Source: Lytechinus pictus (Eukaryota > Echinodermata > Echinoidea > Temnopleuroida > Toxopneustidae). Taken from it: 64,000 nt of DNA. A program made the translations under genes and the position numbers. This document shows positions 62,732-64,000 of the stretch, in pieces; position 1 is the first letter of the stretch; each line of letters starts with the position of its first letter. The DNA lies in assembly GCF_037042905.1 (NCBI RefSeq), contig NC_087253.1, positions 17,535,001 through 17,599,000 of the forward strand, given 5' to 3'. The notes under the pieces were generated by a model that saw only the letters and a program-made list of their open reading frames with translations, ran no database searches and had not been told where the DNA came from.

Positions 62732-64000
62732 TGGGCACTGTATAGTTGTACCATCAAATCATTTCCCCCAGCCTCACCCCTCCCCCTTTTCATCACTTGA
62801 AAAACCACACGGGGGGGGGGGGTCGCCCCTTGAAATAATGCATCCCCGCCTGAGCCGACTCATATATGAGCTGCCTTTCAATGTGCGGCGCATTTTTGAC
62901 CTTGGGCGACCGATTCTAATTTTTCCTGCTGTACTATTAATAATGGTTTACGCGTTACTGGACTAATGTATGTGTTGCATAGAGACGCACGCATTCGTCG
63001 GCAGATAGTATACATTGTATTGGTCTTGGTTTTCTCCAAAATGTCAATTTCAAAGGCCTTTATGTACATGTATTTGGTTTTTATTCTATTTAATAAGAAA
63101 AATAAATCATGAGAATTTAGTAAAAACATAATCAAAATTAGAAATCAGAAAAATCACCCAGTATACACAGTTACTCTTCTTAAGATATGGAATGCAATAA
63201 AAAAAATTTCCAATGTTTGAAATAATATCTGCTTGATAATTGTACAAGCTTAAATAAGGTCCTGGTCAATTTAACCGAGATCTATTTGTGACTTATAAGT
63301 CAGACCAAAAATGATAGTCAAAATCAACCTAAGTTTTCTGTAAATTGCAGCCAATATTTTTTTTTCATTTTTTTTTTGCCACGACACGTATTCACAAACA
63401 CATCGGTTAGTATGACCAGTAGGCTATCTTTTTTAGAAAGTGCTTTTCTGCCGGGTTGTAAAATCTGCATCTAGAGTCCCTTCTCCCCTCAAAGCAATGC
63501 TATTAATTAAATCTTATTTTTATTTTGTCGTAAGAAAATGTAATATTCACATTATTAATAATATCAATAATAACGTTTCTATAGAGCCTACTGCTATAGA
63601 GCAGTAGCTCTACAGAAAGCGCTCTTATTACTATTTTATAAATAATTATTTAATACTTAGATTTTGAATTACTCAATTATTATAATTACCTAGTGAACTC
63701 TACATATTTGCTTTATCATGGTGGTGCAAATGAGAGTTTATCCATGAAAAAAAAAACAATTGACACCATATCCGACTTTTTAAAAACACGATATTTCATT
63801 TCCAACATATTTTTAAAACACCATAGGCCTATATGTCACCAGATATAGACATCCAAGTTAATCTGTACATTACATCAATAATAATCATGAAGAAACGTCT
63901 ATGTACATAAGTATGGGCGTCGCCCAACACACGCTATATACATACTTTTCATTTTTGACTCTTCATTCATATCTTTATGCTTGATAGCCGTTGGTGTAGC
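62732..64000. other. Gene-free AT-rich interval to the window end
   Basis: A G run of 12 lies at about 62811-62822, and CTATAGAGCCTACTGCTATAGAGCAGTAGCTCTACAG at about 63580-63616 is a small hairpin. No coding region recognised. Confidence 0.4.

Overview
This is eukaryotic, AT-rich, repeat-saturated intergenic DNA carrying a dispersed cluster of five intact, intronless, paralogous glycosyltransferase family 31 (beta-1,3-galactosyl/N-acetylglucosaminyltransferase-like) genes. The GT31 genes, the tRNA-derived SINEs ending in a GCGCTATA/GCGCTTTATAAAT box plus (ATT)n, and many foldback DNA elements with ends such as GGGGCCCGTTGCAGAAAG and GGGTGTTTCATAAAGC suggest a marine deuterostome, most likely a sea urchin or another echinoderm. 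That assignment rests on pattern recognition, not on a search.

Genes. GT31-1 (1992-3062, minus), GT31-2 (13950-15044, minus), GT31-3 (21791/21857-22951, plus), GT31-4 (40922-42115, minus) and GT31-5 (52719-53819, plus) lie about 7-18 kb apart in mixed orientation. Each encodes a short basic N-terminus, a signal-anchor helix, a stem with a VGWLK..WTPGTL..IYDF.INP.DTC block, a GT31 catalytic domain (RETY, VLFVLGN, DHYYNLTIK, SIDDDVMLD, GYVLSQD, FDDVYCGM), and a second strongly hydrophobic helix at the extreme C-terminus. Ordinary GT31 enzymes are single-pass type II Golgi proteins, so the conserved C-terminal helix is the most notable protein feature here. By sequence, GT31-1 and -2 pair, GT31-3 and -4 pair, and GT31-5 is intermediate.

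Layout. 1-1000: about 115-bp tandem array around a palindromic GCGAGC..GCGAGC box. 1.99-3.06 kb: GT31-1. 4.07-5.48 kb: inverted-ended element filled with internal repeats. 6.8-7.9 kb: short-word repeat tract and a G-tipped hAT-like element. 11.4-12.0 kb: TTAA-flanked MITE. 13.3-15.0 kb: foldback and GT31-2. 16-21.5 kb: LINE remnant, MITEs, tandem repeats and a long-TIR element. 21.8-23.0 kb: GT31-3. 23-32.6 kb: MITEs, SINEs, two identical tRNA-like elements and a second G-tipped element. 33-40.9 kb: AT-rich with a cluster of related MITEs. 40.9-42.1 kb: GT31-4. 42.6-50.8 kb: dense MITEs including a three-level nest (TTAA element > LINE > TTAA element). 52.7-53.8 kb: GT31-5. 55-56.3 kb: SINE and a 0.9-kb foldback of repeated words. 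56.9-57.2 kb: (AT)n. 57.4-64 kb: repeat debris with no convincing gene.

How it works together. The five enzymes probably act in the Golgi on glycoprotein or glycolipid glycans, with acceptor diversification by duplication. Everything else appears to be transposon-derived or non-coding. No rRNA gene, CRISPR array or bacterial feature was seen, and no multi-exon gene was recognised; short exons of such a gene could be missed by eye.
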